Below, one piece after another: positions 47,132 to 57,327 of a DNA stretch of 64,000 nucleotides (positions are counted from its first letter, which is position 1; each line of letters starts with the position of its first letter). The DNA comes from Rhodanobacter sp. C03 (lineage in GTDB: Bacteria > Pseudomonadota > Gammaproteobacteria > Xanthomonadales > Rhodanobacteraceae). The DNA lies in NCBI RefSeq assembly GCF_002001175.1, contig NZ_MUNT01000001.1:992001-1056000 (forward strand). The letters run 5' to 3'. The position numbers and the translations under genes are program-made. The notes beneath the pieces are model-generated. The model saw only the letters and a program-made list of their open reading frames with translations, searched no databases and was not told where the DNA came from.

Positions 47132-48619
47132 GTGAGTGAAGAAATACTGATCAACGTGACCCCACGCGAGACACGGGTCGGGGTGGTCGAGAACGGCATG
47201 TTGCAGGAGGTTCACGTCGAGCGGGCCTCCAAGCGCGGTTATGTCGGCAATGTGTACAAGGGCCGGGTGCAGCGGGTAATGCCCGGCATGCAGGCGGTGT
47301 TCGTCGAGATCGGGCTGGAGCGGGCGGCGTTCCTGCACGCCTCGGACATCGTGCGGCCCGCACCGGCGGCCAGCGCCGAAGGCGTGGAATCGAACGGCAA
47401 CGGTAACGGGCACATCCCATCGATCAGCGAACTGGTGCACGAAGGTCAGGAGATCGTGGTGCAGGTGGTGAAGGATCCGATCAGCACCAAGGGTGCGCGG
47501 CTGTCGGCACATTTGTCGATCCCCTCGCGCTACCTGGTGCTGTTGCCGTATGCGCGCACGCTGGGTATTTCCGCGCGCATCGAGGACGAGACCGAACGCC
47601 AGCGGTTGCGCGACGTGCTGACCCCGCTGATCGGTGAGAACCCATTGGGCTACATCGTGCGCACCAATGCCGAGGGCCAGAGCGCCGAGTCGCTGGCGTT
47701 CGACGTGGCTTACCTCACCAAGGTGTGGCGGGTGGTGCAGGAGAACATCGCCAAGGCGAAGATGGGCGAGCGCGTTTACGAGGAGTTGTCGCTGCCGCTG
47801 CGCAGCCTGCGCGACATGCTCAACGACGACATCGAGAAGGTGCGGGTGGATTCGCGCGACACCTTCGAGAAGGTGACCAAGTTCGTGCACAAGTTCATGC
47901 CGAGCCTGGACGACCGCATCGAGCACTACGACGGCGAGCGGCCAATCTTCGACCTGTACGGGGTCGAGGACGAGATGCAGCGGGCGTTGAAAAAGGAGGT
48001 GCCGCTGAAATCCGGCGGCTACCTGATCGTCGACCAGACCGAGGCGATGACCACGATCGACGTCAATACCGGCGCCTATCTCGGTTCGCGCAACCTGGAG
48101 GAAACCGTCTACCGCACCAACCTGGAGGCGGCGCAGGCGGCGGCCCGCCAGCTGCGGCTGCGCAACCTGGGCGGCATCATCATCATCGACTTCATCGACA
48201 TGAACGATGAGGAGCACAAGCGTCAGGTGCTGCGCATGCTGGGCAAGGGCCTGGCGCGCGACCACGCCAAGACCACGGTATACCCGATGTCGGCGCTGGG
48301 TCTGGTCGAAATGACCCGTAAGCGCACCACCGAGAGCCTGGCGCGGCAGTTGTGCGAACCGTGCCCGGCCTGCAACGGCCGCGGCGTGCTGAAGACCGCC
48401 GAAACGGTGACTTACGAGATCTTCCGCGAGATCACCCGCGCGGTACGCCAGTTCAATGCCCAGCAGCTGCTGGTGATGGCGAACCCGCTGGTGGTCAACC
48501 GCATCCTGGAGGAAGAGTCCACCGCGGTGGCCGAACTGGAAGAGTTCATCTCCAAAAGCATACGATTTCAAGCTGAAGAACATTATTCGCAGGAACAGTT
48601 TGATGTCGTCTTGCTGTAA
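47132..48619 (+). CDS. rng: Ribonuclease G
   Basis: Endoribonuclease that matures the 16S rRNA 5' end and degrades some mRNAs. The 495-residue protein starts VSEEILINVTPRETRVGVVE, has an S1 domain (GNVYKGRVQRVMPGMQAVFV), the catalytic Asp motifs DVNTGAYLG and IIDFIDMNDEEHKRQ, and the zinc-link CPACNGRG. GTG 47132 is preceded by GGGGGAG with ideal spacing; ATG 47108 lies upstream of the predicted transcript start. yhdP follows, the usual rng-yhdP-tldD order. Confidence 0.96.
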   Translation: MSEEILINVTPRETRVGVVENGMLQEVHVERASKRGYVGNVYKGRVQRVMPGMQAVFVEIGLERAAFLHASDIVRPAPAASAEGVESNGNGNGHIPSISELVHEGQEIVVQVVKDPISTKGARLSAHLSIPSRYLVLLPYARTLGISARIEDETERQRLRDVLTPLIGENPLGYIVRTNAEGQSAESLAFDVAYLTKVWRVVQENIAKAKMGERVYEELSLPLRSLRDMLNDDIEKVRVDSRDTFEKVTKFVHKFMPSLDDRIEHYDGERPIFDLYGVEDEMQRALKKEVPLKSGGYLIVDQTEAMTTIDVNTGAYLGSRNLEETVYRTNLEAAQAAARQLRLRNLGGIIIIDFIDMNDEEHKRQVLRMLGKGLARDHAKTTVYPMSALGLVEMTRKRTTESLARQLCEPCPACNGRGVLKTAETVTYEIFREITRAVRQFNAQQLLVMANPLVVNRILEEESTAVAELEEFISKSIRFQAEEHYSQEQFDVVLL

Positions 48620-48640
48620 ATCCCGCCTGGATTACTGCGC

Positions 48641-51600
48641 GTGAACATGCGGTGGCTGCGCTGGCCGCATTTTTGCGCCCGTGCACTGGGCTGGGTAGCA
48701 GGCGTCACGGTGATTCTGCTGGCCGTGCTGATGGCGTTGTCGCAACTGCTGCTGCCGCTGCTGGCGCGGCACCCGGCGTGGGTGGCCGCACAGCTCAGTC
48801 AGCGTATACAGCGGCCAGTCACGTTCACTTCCATGGAAGGACGCTGGGCACCGTCCGGTCCGCTGTTCATCATGCACAACGTGACCGTGGGTGCGGCACC
48901 TGGCGAGCAAGGCACCGTACTGCAGCTTCCGGAGTCCGAACTGAAGCTGGATTTTGGCGGCTGGCTGCTGCCATCGCGGCACCTGCTCAACCTGCACGTG
49001 CGTGGCCTGCAACTGGATCTGGCGCGGGACACCGCTGGCTGGCACATCAACGGCATCGGCGTCGCCGGTGGCACCAACAAGCAACCGTTCTCGCCGGGTC
49101 GGCTTTCACTGGATCTGTGGCTGGAAGACCTGCGGCTGGATATCACCGACACCGTTCGCGGCAAGCACTACATCTTGCTGGCCCCACAATTACGGCTGAG
49201 TCGGCAAGGCAGCCAGATCCGCTTCGGCGGCCGGTTGCAGCGTGGTGGCGTGGACACCGCCTTGCGCGCGGCTGGTCGCTTCCGTGACGACGGCAGCAGC
49301 GGCCAGATCTGGTTGGGCGCTGCCGATGTCGAGCTCAAGCCGTTGCTGGATGGCATCGATATGGGCGGCTATACGGCCGATCAAGGCCATGGTCGATTGT
49401 CCGCGTGGCTGGACTGGCACAAAGGCCAGTTGACCAACAGCCTGATCCGTTTCGACCTGGACGCACTGGCAGTGACTTCGCCGGCGGGTGCCACGGCCAG
49501 CGTGCCGAGTCTGCATGGACTGGCTGGAATGCGACAGACCAAGGATGGCTACGATGTGCGCTGGGCCGACGACGGCGGCAGCGCGCTGGCGCTGAGCCTG
49601 CATCAACCTGGCGGCCCACAGCTCAGCGTCGGCGTCGCTGCGCGCGAGCTGCAGCTGGCCCCATTGCTGCCTTGGCTGGCATTGGCGCCGGACGTGCCAC
49701 CGGGCCTGGCGCAGTGGCTCGGCAGCGGCCATCCGCGCGGCGATCTGAGCACGGTCGCGTTGCAGTGGAGTCAGGCCAACGGGTTAAGCGCGGCGGATGT
49801 GACCTTCAAGGATCTGGGTATCGACCCGGTCGGCAAACTGCCAGGCGTGGGTGATCTGCATGGCGAGCTGCGTGGCGATGCCGAGGCGGTGTCGCTGGAG
49901 TTGCCCGATCAACCCGCCACGCTGCAATTTCCACATCTGTTCCGCCAGCCATTCGTGCTGTCGAAGCTGACCGGCACGCTGGCGTTCTGGTCACAGGACG
50001 ACGGCTGGCATATCGGGGCCGATACGCTTGATTTCGGCGGTGCCGGCTACGCCGGTCAGGCCCGTGGCGAGGCGATCCTGCCGACGCAAGGCGGCGCGCC
50101 GTTCCTCGATTTGTACGCTGCGGTGGATCAAGCCGACGTGCCGGCGGCCAAGCTGTTCTGGCCGGTCAGCGTGTTGCCGCCGGGCACCGTCGCGTGGCTG
50201 GACCGGGCGTTGGTGGCCGGCCATATCGACCAGGCGCAAGTACTGGTGCGTGGCGACTTGGCGGACTGGCCGTTCCATCACAACGAAGGTCGCTTTGAGG
50301 CACATGCGCAGATCAGTGACCTCACCTTCGACTACGGCGATGCGTGGCCGCACGCGGAAGGTGTCAGCGCGGTGGCCAGCTTCGTCAACAGCGGCATGCT
50401 GATCGAGGCCAGCGGCGGTCAGTCGCTCGGCGTGAAGGCGGACAAGGCCGTCGCGTTGATCCCGGATTTCGGCGAGGGTTTGCTCGACCTCAACGTGCAG
50501 GGCAGCGGCAGCGGAGCGAGCCTGATGAACTTCGTGAGCAAGAGCCCGATCGGCATCCATCAGGCCGACACGCTGGCCAAGCTGAATCTGGGCGGCACCG
50601 GCAGCTTCGATTTCCACCTGAGCATGCCGCTGAAAAAGATCGAAGACGCCCAGCTCAGCGGCGCCGCCCAACTCCAGGATGCCGACCTCAGCGCGCCGGA
50701 GTGGAACCTCAAGCTGGACAAGATCAACGGGCCACTGCGCTTCGACCTGCACGGCATGCAGGCCAGTGCCTTGAGTGCGGGTTTTCGCGGCCAGCCGTCC
50801 AAGCTGCAACTGGCGATCGCCGGGGCCAATAGCGATCCGAGCACCGTGTTCTCTGCGCAGTTGCAAGGCAGCTACAAGGTGGCCGAACTGGTGCAGGACT
50901 ATCCGTCGCTGGACTGGCTGGGCCAGCTGGCCGATGGGCGCAGCGACTTCAGCATCGGCTTTGCGATTGCGAAAATTGCCGGCCACGCCGCGCTGGCACA
51001 GACCCTCACCATCGACTCGCCGCTTAGCGGGATAACGCTGAATCTGCCGGCACCGCTGGACAAGCCGGCGCCAGCCAACCTGCCACTGCACATGACGATG
51101 GGCTTGCCGATCAGCGGTAGCGATCTGCAAGTGGCATTGGGGCAGGTGATGCGCGCGCATTTTCGTCTGTCCACCGCGGATTCGAAACAGCCGCTGGCAG
51201 CCACTATCGCGTTCGGCAACCAGATGCCGGAGGCGTTGCCGGCGCGCGACCTGCGCATTCGCGGCCATGCCAACGAACTGGATGTTACCGGCTGGGTGCA
51301 ACGCACCGTTGCCGGCAGCGGCGGCAACGGCCCGGGGCTGGAAAGCATCGACGTCACTACTGATCAGGCGCAGTTGTTCGGCCAAACGGTGGGGGCGATG
51401 AAGATCAAGGCCACGCCACAAGCCGACATGCTGAGTATGGACGTGGATGGCGCTGCGCTCGCCGGCAATTTCAGCGTACCGATGCAGGACCTGAACAAGC
51501 GTGGCATCACCGCGCGATTGCAGCGGCTGTACTGGCCGAAGAGCCAGCCGGCACCGGCCGGCACGGTGGCTCCGGCTGCCGCGAGTGCGCCCGCGCCCAC

Positions 51601-52567
51601 GGGCAATCCCGCCAATACCGGTATCAATCCGGCCGCGCTGCCGCCCTTTCATCTGTGGGTGAGCGACCTGCGCATCGGTGATGCGAAGCTTGGTGAGGCA
51701 CGCCTGGAAACATGGCCGACAGCCAATGGCCAGCACATCGAACAACTGCGCGCGCTGTCCAGTCAGGTACAGATCAATGCCAGCGGCGACTGGAACGGCA
51801 GCGCCACCGACAGCCATACGCAGATGAAGATCAGTTTTTCAGCCGAGGACCTTGGTGCGATGCTGAGCGCCCTGGGTTACGACGGACTGGTGCAAGGTGG
51901 CAAGACGCAGGACCAGCTCGATGCAAGCTGGCCTGGTTCACCGATCGCACTGTCGCTGGCCACGATGGACGGCACGCTGAGCATCCACGTCAGCGACGGT
52001 CGCATCCCGGATGCATCGCCCGGGGCGGGGCGGCTGCTTGGGCTCGTCTCGCTGGGCGAATTGCCACGCCGGCTCAGCCTGGATTTTGGCGACGTGTTCG
52101 GCAAGGGATTTGCGTTCGATTCGATTACCGGTGACTTCAAACTTGCCAATGGCAATGCCACGACCAGCAATATGGAGATCAATGGTCCGGCGGCGAACAT
52201 TCGCATCAGCGGTCGCACGGGCCTGCGTGCAAAGGACTACGACCAACAGATGCTGGAGACCCCGCATGTCGGCAACAGCCTGCCCCTCGTCGGCGCCGTG
52301 GTGGGCGGTCCGATCGGGGCGGCTGCCGGGTTTGCCGTGCAGGGGTTGCTCGGCAAGGGCCTGAATCATGCGGCCATCCGGCGCTACCACATCACCGGTA
52401 CCTGGGATAAACCGGTGATGACACTGGTGGAGAAGCGCGATATCCAGCTCAAGCCGGCGCTGACCGCGCCGTCACTGTTGCCCGCGCCGACGTCGAGTGT
52501 GCTGCCGCCACTGGCCAGCCCCGCACCAGCCATTCCTGCGCCTGCCAGCAGCACGGGTAGCCACTGA
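48641..52567 (+). CDS. yhdP: YhdP-family AsmA-like protein (phospholipid transport to the outer membrane)
   Basis: Very large envelope protein, about 1306 residues. An N-terminal membrane anchor (VAGVTVILLAVLMALSQLLLPLL) is followed by long beta-rich repeats of AsmA/TamB type and a C-terminal region with NSLPLVGAVVGGPIGAAAGF. In E. coli, YhdP, TamB and YdbH bridge the periplasm and carry phospholipids to the outer membrane. GTG 48641 or ATG 48647 is the start. A Pro/Ala-rich tail ends the protein. It directly follows rng. Confidence 0.93.
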   Translation: MNMRWLRWPHFCARALGWVAGVTVILLAVLMALSQLLLPLLARHPAWVAAQLSQRIQRPVTFTSMEGRWAPSGPLFIMHNVTVGAAPGEQGTVLQLPESELKLDFGGWLLPSRHLLNLHVRGLQLDLARDTAGWHINGIGVAGGTNKQPFSPGRLSLDLWLEDLRLDITDTVRGKHYILLAPQLRLSRQGSQIRFGGRLQRGGVDTALRAAGRFRDDGSSGQIWLGAADVELKPLLDGIDMGGYTADQGHGRLSAWLDWHKGQLTNSLIRFDLDALAVTSPAGATASVPSLHGLAGMRQTKDGYDVRWADDGGSALALSLHQPGGPQLSVGVAARELQLAPLLPWLALAPDVPPGLAQWLGSGHPRGDLSTVALQWSQANGLSAADVTFKDLGIDPVGKLPGVGDLHGELRGDAEAVSLELPDQPATLQFPHLFRQPFVLSKLTGTLAFWSQDDGWHIGADTLDFGGAGYAGQARGEAILPTQGGAPFLDLYAAVDQADVPAAKLFWPVSVLPPGTVAWLDRALVAGHIDQAQVLVRGDLADWPFHHNEGRFEAHAQISDLTFDYGDAWPHAEGVSAVASFVNSGMLIEASGGQSLGVKADKAVALIPDFGEGLLDLNVQGSGSGASLMNFVSKSPIGIHQADTLAKLNLGGTGSFDFHLSMPLKKIEDAQLSGAAQLQDADLSAPEWNLKLDKINGPLRFDLHGMQASALSAGFRGQPSKLQLAIAGANSDPSTVFSAQLQGSYKVAELVQDYPSLDWLGQLADGRSDFSIGFAIAKIAGHAALAQTLTIDSPLSGITLNLPAPLDKPAPANLPLHMTMGLPISGSDLQVALGQVMRAHFRLSTADSKQPLAATIAFGNQMPEALPARDLRIRGHANELDVTGWVQRTVAGSGGNGPGLESIDVTTDQAQLFGQTVGAMKIKATPQADMLSMDVDGAALAGNFSVPMQDLNKRGITARLQRLYWPKSQPAPAGTVAPAAASAPAPTGNPANTGINPAALPPFHLWVSDLRIGDAKLGEARLETWPTANGQHIEQLRALSSQVQINASGDWNGSATDSHTQMKISFSAEDLGAMLSALGYDGLVQGGKTQDQLDASWPGSPIALSLATMDGTLSIHVSDGRIPDASPGAGRLLGLVSLGELPRRLSLDFGDVFGKGFAFDSITGDFKLANGNATTSNMEINGPAANIRISGRTGLRAKDYDQQMLETPHVGNSLPLVGAVVGGPIGAAAGFAVQGLLGKGLNHAAIRRYHITGTWDKPVMTLVEKRDIQLKPALTAPSLLPAPTSSVLPPLASPAPAIPAPASSTGSH

Positions 52568-52568
52568 G

Positions 52569-53756
52569 TCAGGGTTTCGTCGTCTCGCGCTGGCGCCGGA
52601 ACGGAAACAGCTGCTGCTTCACGAAGCCGTCCGGCATGTAATCGCCGACCACGCCGTACTGCTCCGGGAACTTGTTTTTCGACTTCACCGCGGTGCCGAA
52701 CAGGTAGTCGAGAAACGCATAGTGCGCGGCGTAGTTCTTGTCGATCGCCTCGTCATCGGAGGCGTGGTGCCAGTGGTGGAAATCTGGCGTCACCAGCACG
52801 TAGCGCAGCGGTCCCCACGGCAGATGCACGTTGGCGTGGTTGAACACCGCCTGGAAGCCGACGATCAGGATATAACCGTTCATCGCCGCCTCGCTGAAAC
52901 CGAGGATATACAGCGGCGCCAGCACGCACACGCGGGTGAAGATCAGCTCCAGCATGTGCTGGCGTGAGCCGGCCAGCCAGTCCATCGTCTTCACGCTGTG
53001 ATGCACGGAATGGAAGCGCCACAGGAACGGCACCTCGTGATACGCGCGGTGCGTCCAGTACTGCGCCATGTCCGCGACCAGCACGCACAGCAGCAGCTGC
53101 GGCAGGAACGGGATGTCACGCACGGTCTGCTGGAAGTGGCTGCTGACCAGCCAGCCGAACAGGTGGTGCAGCAGGAAATTCACCGTCAGCAGCGCCAGCC
53201 CCACGATGAAATGGTTCACCGCGAAGTGCTTCAGATCGGTCTGCCATTCCTTGCGGAAGATCGCCTGGCCCTTGTACAGCGGAAACAGTTTCTCGATCAC
53301 CACGAAGATCAGGGTCGAGCCGAGCAGGTCGAGGATGAACCAGTCCAGCCCGATATACGGCGTGTGATCCGGAAAGTTGCCCACCGGCACGCGCGAGCCA
53401 CCCAGCGCGACCGCCGCAAATACCAGCAGGAACGCCACGATGTTGAGGTTGCGCTGGCGGTTGAGGATCAGATTGCCCAGCGAGATGCCGCCGGCCACCA
53501 GCAATCCGACCAGCAGCAACTGTCGGATTACGTCGACCGAATACTTGTGGCGCAGGTCCGGCGTGGTCAGGTATTGCGGGAAGTGGAACGCGAGCACCGC
53601 CAGCAGGCACAGGAAGCCCAGCGACAGCGCAATCGTGCTGGTGATCCAGCCTTGGCCCGCCTTCATCTCGCCGGCGTCGTTCAGCAGTGCGCGGGTTTCC
53701 GCGACTGGCGCCTTGACGGCGCGGCCAATGGCTTCGCGTTTGGAGTGTTCGCTCAT
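52569..53756 (-). CDS. Membrane sterol desaturase / fatty acid hydroxylase-type di-iron enzyme
   Basis: 395-residue integral membrane protein with about six hydrophobic segments. Histidine clusters typical of the family are present: [19 protein letters not shown] (HxxxH and HxxHH), HANVH and PDFHHWHHA. Such enzymes use a di-iron centre to hydroxylate or desaturate lipids; the substrate here is not known. It lies between yhdP and tldD in the opposite direction, converging on yhdP (2 nt between the stops). The start ATG 53756 gives [11 protein letters not shown]. Confidence 0.9.
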   Translation of the reverse strand: MSEHSKREAIGRAVKAPVAETRALLNDAGEMKAGQGWITSTIALSLGFLCLLAVLAFHFPQYLTTPDLRHKYSVDVIRQLLLVGLLVAGGISLGNLILNRQRNLNIVAFLLVFAAVALGGSRVPVGNFPDHTPYIGLDWFILDLLGSTLIFVVIEKLFPLYKGQAIFRKEWQTDLKHFAVNHFIVGLALLTVNFLLHHLFGWLVSSHFQQTVRDIPFLPQLLLCVLVADMAQYWTHRAYHEVPFLWRFHSVHHSVKTMDWLAGSRQHMLELIFTRVCVLAPLYILGFSEAAMNGYILIVGFQAVFNHANVHLPWGPLRYVLVTPDFHHWHHASDDEAIDKNYAAHYAFLDYLFGTAVKSKNKFPEQYGVVGDYMPDGFVKQQLFPFRRQRETTKP

Positions 53757-53889
53757 GGTGATCCTTCACGTCGGGCGCCGGCTGGCATTGCCGTGCATGG
53801 TAGCCCAGCGCCCGCGCCGAGGCTTTAAAGCGGCCGGCGGCAACCCCATGTGGGATAGTTCCAGAACGACCGCAGACGAACAAAGCCCC

Positions 53890-55329
53890 ATGGATTCCCT
53901 GATCGCGCTAGCCGAAAGCAAATTGTTGTCCCCCGGCGGCATCGCCACCGGCGACCTCGACCGCGTATTCACCCAGCTGATGGGCCCGTCGATCGACGCC
54001 GCCGACCTGTACTTCCAGCATTCGCGCAGCGAGTCGTGGCTGCTGGAAGAGGGCATCGTCAAGGACGGCAGCCATTCAATCGAGCAGGGCGTGGGCGTGC
54101 GCGCGATCAGCGGCGAGAAGACCGGCTTCGCCTATTCCGACGAGATCGTGCTGCCGCAGTTGCTGGAAGCCTCGAAAGCCGCGCGTGCGATCGCGCACGA
54201 CGGCAATGGCGCCGGCAAGCCGCTGGCACTGAACGGCGCGCGTCAGCTGTATCCGGCGATCGATCCGGTCGAGAGCCTGCCGAATCCCGACAAGATTGCG
54301 TTGCTGCGCGAGGTCGATGCCTATGCGCGCTCGCGCGATCCGCGCGTCAAGCAGGTCATCGTCAGTCTCGCCGCCACCATCGACACGATCCTGATCGCCG
54401 CCTCCGACGGCACCCTCGCCGCCGACGTACGCCCGCTGGTGCGGCTCAGCGTGCAGGTGATTGCCGAGCAGAACGGCCGGCGCGAGCAGGGCAACTCCGG
54501 TGGCGGTGGTCGTTACGGCTACCGTGAATTGATCGAGAACGGCCGTGCGCTCGCGTTCGCCGACGAGGCAGTGCGTCAGGCGCTGGTGAATCTGGATGCG
54601 GTCGATGCCCCGGCCGGCAACATGACCGTGGTGCTCGGACCCGGCTGGCCCGGCGTGCTGCTGCACGAGGCGATCGGCCACGGCCTCGAAGGCGACTTCA
54701 ACCGCAAGGGCAGCTCCGCGTTCTCCGGTCGTATCGGCCAGCGCGTGGCCGCGAAAGGCGTCACCATCGTCGACGACGGCACCCTGCCGGGTCGTCGCGG
54801 CTCGCTCAGCATCGATGACGAAGGCACGCCGACCGAATGCACCACCCTGATCGAAGATGGCATCCTGAAAGGCTACATGCAGGACAAACTCAATGCGCGC
54901 CTGATGGGCATGGCGCCGACCGGCAACGGCCGCCGCGAATCGTTCACCAGCCTGCCGATGCCGCGCATGACCAACACCTACATGCTCGCCGGCTCGCACG
55001 ATCCGGCCGAGATCATCCGCTCGGTCAAGAAGGGTTTGTACGCACCGAATTTCGGCGGCGGCCAGGTCGACATCACCAACGGCAAGTTCACTTTCTCCGC
55101 TAGCGAGGCGTATCTGATCGAGGACGGCAAGATCACACGGCCGGTGAAGGGTGCCACGTTGATTGGCTCCGGTCCGGATGTGCTCAATCGGGTGTCGATG
55201 ATTGGCAACGATCTGGCACTGGATGAAGGTGTGGGCGTGTGCGGCAAGGATGGGCAGAGTGTGCCGGTCGGCGTGGGTCAGCCGACGTTGAAGATTGATT
55301 CGATGACGGTGGGTGGGACGGCCTCGTAA
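53890..55329 (+). CDS. tldD: TldD metalloprotease subunit
   Basis: With PmbA (TldE) it forms the zinc protease that matures microcin B17-type peptides and degrades unfolded short peptides such as CcdA. The 479-residue protein has the zinc site [14 protein letters not shown] (H259, E260, H264) and the C-terminal [12 protein letters not shown] block. ATG 53890 is the family-like start; the frame is open much farther upstream across the divergent desaturase gene. pmbA lies about 8.5 kb downstream, separated by the accessory island. Confidence 0.97.
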   Translation: MDSLIALAESKLLSPGGIATGDLDRVFTQLMGPSIDAADLYFQHSRSESWLLEEGIVKDGSHSIEQGVGVRAISGEKTGFAYSDEIVLPQLLEASKAARAIAHDGNGAGKPLALNGARQLYPAIDPVESLPNPDKIALLREVDAYARSRDPRVKQVIVSLAATIDTILIAASDGTLAADVRPLVRLSVQVIAEQNGRREQGNSGGGGRYGYRELIENGRALAFADEAVRQALVNLDAVDAPAGNMTVVLGPGWPGVLLHEAIGHGLEGDFNRKGSSAFSGRIGQRVAAKGVTIVDDGTLPGRRGSLSIDDEGTPTECTTLIEDGILKGYMQDKLNARLMGMAPTGNGRRESFTSLPMPRMTNTYMLAGSHDPAEIIRSVKKGLYAPNFGGGQVDITNGKFTFSASEAYLIEDGKITRPVKGATLIGSGPDVLNRVSMIGNDLALDEGVGVCGKDGQSVPVGVGQPTLKIDSMTVGGTAS

Positions 55330-55356
55330 GTTTTGGCCTCACACCCCATGCTCGTC

Positions 55357-55376
55357 ATTCCGGCGAAGGCCGGAAT
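55357..55376 (+). repeat. REP-like hairpin after tldD
   Basis: ATTCCGGC (55357-55364) and GCCGGAAT (55369-55376) with a GAAG loop, preceded by CGTC. This CGTCATTCC-type palindrome is common in intergenic regions of many proteobacteria. Confidence 0.6.
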
Positions 55377-55396
55377 CGCATCTGCTCTCTCGTTTT

Positions 55397-55671
55397 AGAG
55401 CGAAGAGCTTTCACCCTCCTTCGGAGGGCGAGTTACTTCTCTTTTGCTTGTCCAAAAGAGAAGTAACCAAGAGAAAACGACACCCCGCTTGGCGCTTGCC
55501 GGGCATCCATGCCCGGCAAGTCCGTGAGCCGGTGTCGGGCTTTTCGATCGGACTCCCGTCCGAGCGAAAAGGAGTCGACATCCTTGTCGCCTCCCGCTGC
55601 GCGGCCTGTCGTCCCCGACTCACCGCCGCACAGGGGCCCCGGGTAGAGCAGCGGGCCATCCTGTCCCGCAC
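55397..55671 (+). repeat. Structured inverted repeat, left copy (A)
   Basis: About 275 nt that match the reverse complement of 57328-57600 at high identity. It contains a string of hairpins: CCCTCC/GGAGGG; ACTTCTCTTTT/AAAAGAGAAGT (around 55434-55464); TTGCCGGGC/GCCCGGCAA (55496-55519); TCGGAC/GTCCGA inside CTTTTCG/CGAAAAG (55540-55571); and GGAGTCGAC/GTCGcCTCC (55571-55594). Copy B changes several stems with compensation. The surrounding spacer 55330-55869 holds no credible gene; a further hairpin CGCAACCGC/GCGGTTGCG lies near 55678-55699. Confidence 0.85.
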
Positions 55672-55869
55672 TCGGTGCGCAACCGCTGCGCGGTTGCGAG
55701 AGCTGAAGGGCCGAAATGCCAAGTCCTCGAATTAGGTTGCGAGTTCCTGTTGCTGCAAATGTCTGCTATCGGCTAGGACGAGGTGGTCGTAGTCTCTTTC
55801 AATCCTCACGACAGCGGCTATTTGAGGTGCGCTTTGGCCGTTTTTTTGGGATCAACATCGCGCATCTGC

Positions 55870-56994
55870 TCATTGACTAACCCAAGGATTAGGGCTGACA
55901 TCCTTCCCTCGCATGAAGAGTGGCGTACCACCACTGAATGAGAAGTTGGAGCGATAAGCAACATCCAAGTTCCAGCGCGCAACTATCTTGGCCTGTTCTT
56001 TCGGCAACTTGAACTGGGATTCGTAATACCTTGCTAGCGCTAATTCTGCCGCCGGATAAGCGCGCTTGATTCGTGCGTACAGGCGAGCAGAAGAAGGTCC
56101 AGTTTGCGACCACTGCAACAATCCCTCGTCAGCCTGATCCTTTGAGTTGTATGTGTCTTTGTCCGACAAAGCCCAAGGACGATACACAACATTTCTCCAG
56201 ATATGCTGCGAATACATACGAAGGCTCGCTGTGGGCTGCAGCGTACCTTCCTCAGGGCCATAGCCCAGCGTCTGGTCCAAAAGTTTAGCAAGCTGTCTGA
56301 CTTCTTCCGGAAGAATGCGTGGCGCCCTAGCTTGACCCTGTTCCGGCCAGAATTTGATTTGGCATGCTGACTTGAAGCCATCGTCATCAGCCAAATAGAC
56401 CTCCCACTGTCCGATCGGCTCGTATGGTTCATCGACGATAATGAACCATGACTTTTCGGTGGTGTTGGACAAAAAAACCAGCGGTGTTCGCCACCCGCGA
56501 TCCAACAAGGGCTTGTAACGATGACGCGGATTGGTATCTGCCAGATCAGCGTGGAATTGCTCCGGCGTAACGTCGCTCTGAAGGACGTAGAGCGAGTACA
56601 TGTCTCCACGCCAACCAGCGCTATCCGCGGTGATGACGATCCGTCCAGCGGTGGTGACATCTCTGCCCCAGTGAATGTGCCGATATGACGGGTCCTTCAG
56701 ATCCGGAAACGGGTTTCCGAAGTGATCGGTGCTTTCAGGGATCGCATCGCCGCCAGAGATGTCTACGTCCGCTGCGCCAAGGACTATGGTGCTGCCCAGA
56801 TGGTCAGGCAGTTGCAGAGGTGCGTAGACATAAGCTGAAGTGGATGCGTACATATGTTTGGCGATAGCCATCGCATCCATACATTCCGGAGCCGACACCC
56901 TGCCGAAAATATGGGGAGATGGCTGGGCGGCCACTGTCCCGCAGCAAACCAGTGACAAAACCGCCCACAACAAACCCGCAATGCGTCGTTTCAT
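55870..56994 (-). CDS. Unrecognised exported protein within an AT-richer island
   Basis: 374-residue protein with a signal peptide (MKRRIAGLLWAVLSLVCCGT, cleavage near VAAQ). I do not recognise a family. It is rich in Tyr, Trp and Asp; notable are a C-terminal region resembling a short Sel1-like helical repeat (AYPAAELALARYYESQFKLP) and a WRTPLVFLSNTTEKSWFII strand pair. Start ATG 56994 has AGGGG 9 nt upstream; an in-frame ATG at 57033 lacks the signal-peptide shape. Codon use and base content are visibly less GC-rich than all neighbours, and the gene lies inside an inverted repeat pair, both signs of recent transfer. Confidence 0.75.
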   Translation of the reverse strand: MKRRIAGLLWAVLSLVCCGTVAAQPSPHIFGRVSAPECMDAMAIAKHMYASTSAYVYAPLQLPDHLGSTIVLGAADVDISGGDAIPESTDHFGNPFPDLKDPSYRHIHWGRDVTTAGRIVITADSAGWRGDMYSLYVLQSDVTPEQFHADLADTNPRHRYKPLLDRGWRTPLVFLSNTTEKSWFIIVDEPYEPIGQWEVYLADDDGFKSACQIKFWPEQGQARAPRILPEEVRQLAKLLDQTLGYGPEEGTLQPTASLRMYSQHIWRNVVYRPWALSDKDTYNSKDQADEGLLQWSQTGPSSARLYARIKRAYPAAELALARYYESQFKLPKEQAKIVARWNLDVAYRSNFSFSGGTPLFMRGKDVSPNPWVSQ

Positions 56995-57033
56995 CTCAAT
57001 CCCCTGTTTACACCAGTATGCAATAGCATCCAT

Positions 57034-57327
57034 GCCGTTCTAATGGCGTAAGTGGGGAGAAAATCTGATAGCCAAAATAGAACCGCTAATATGGCGCTCG
57101 ATTTTCCATACACCTTTCTGCATTCAGGAACATTGTGTGGACTAGTCAGTCAAGTAGGCAAGCCATGGTTTACTTCGGGTCGAAAATAGACATTTAAGAC
57201 CATATTGCGATTGGAGCGATAGTTGGTTTCGCTCGCTAGAAGAATTATCAACCTTCGGCTGAGCGGCTTGTCCGATTAAAATTCTTCAGCCGCTGCTCTG
57301 CGGATTCTTGATCGGGCTCTTCTGAAT
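57034..57327. other. AT-rich spacer without a recognisable gene
   Basis: About 294 nt upstream of the orphan gene with clearly lower GC than the window. No ORF, tRNA or promoter stands out. A loose AGCGGCT/AGCCGCT inverted pair lies near 57263-57295. It is probably part of the acquired segment. Confidence 0.4.

Noticed and set aside
46955-48583. Minus-strand frame joined to the PP-loop ATPase and running through rng
   Set aside because: The family sequence starts cleanly at 46954; the extra part is antisense to a well-supported rng gene.
55313-55735. Small ORFs inside the two structured repeats (also 57416-57925) encoding basic, similar peptides
   Set aside because: Their similarity is explained by the DNA repeat itself; differences between copies preserve base pairing, not protein sequence.
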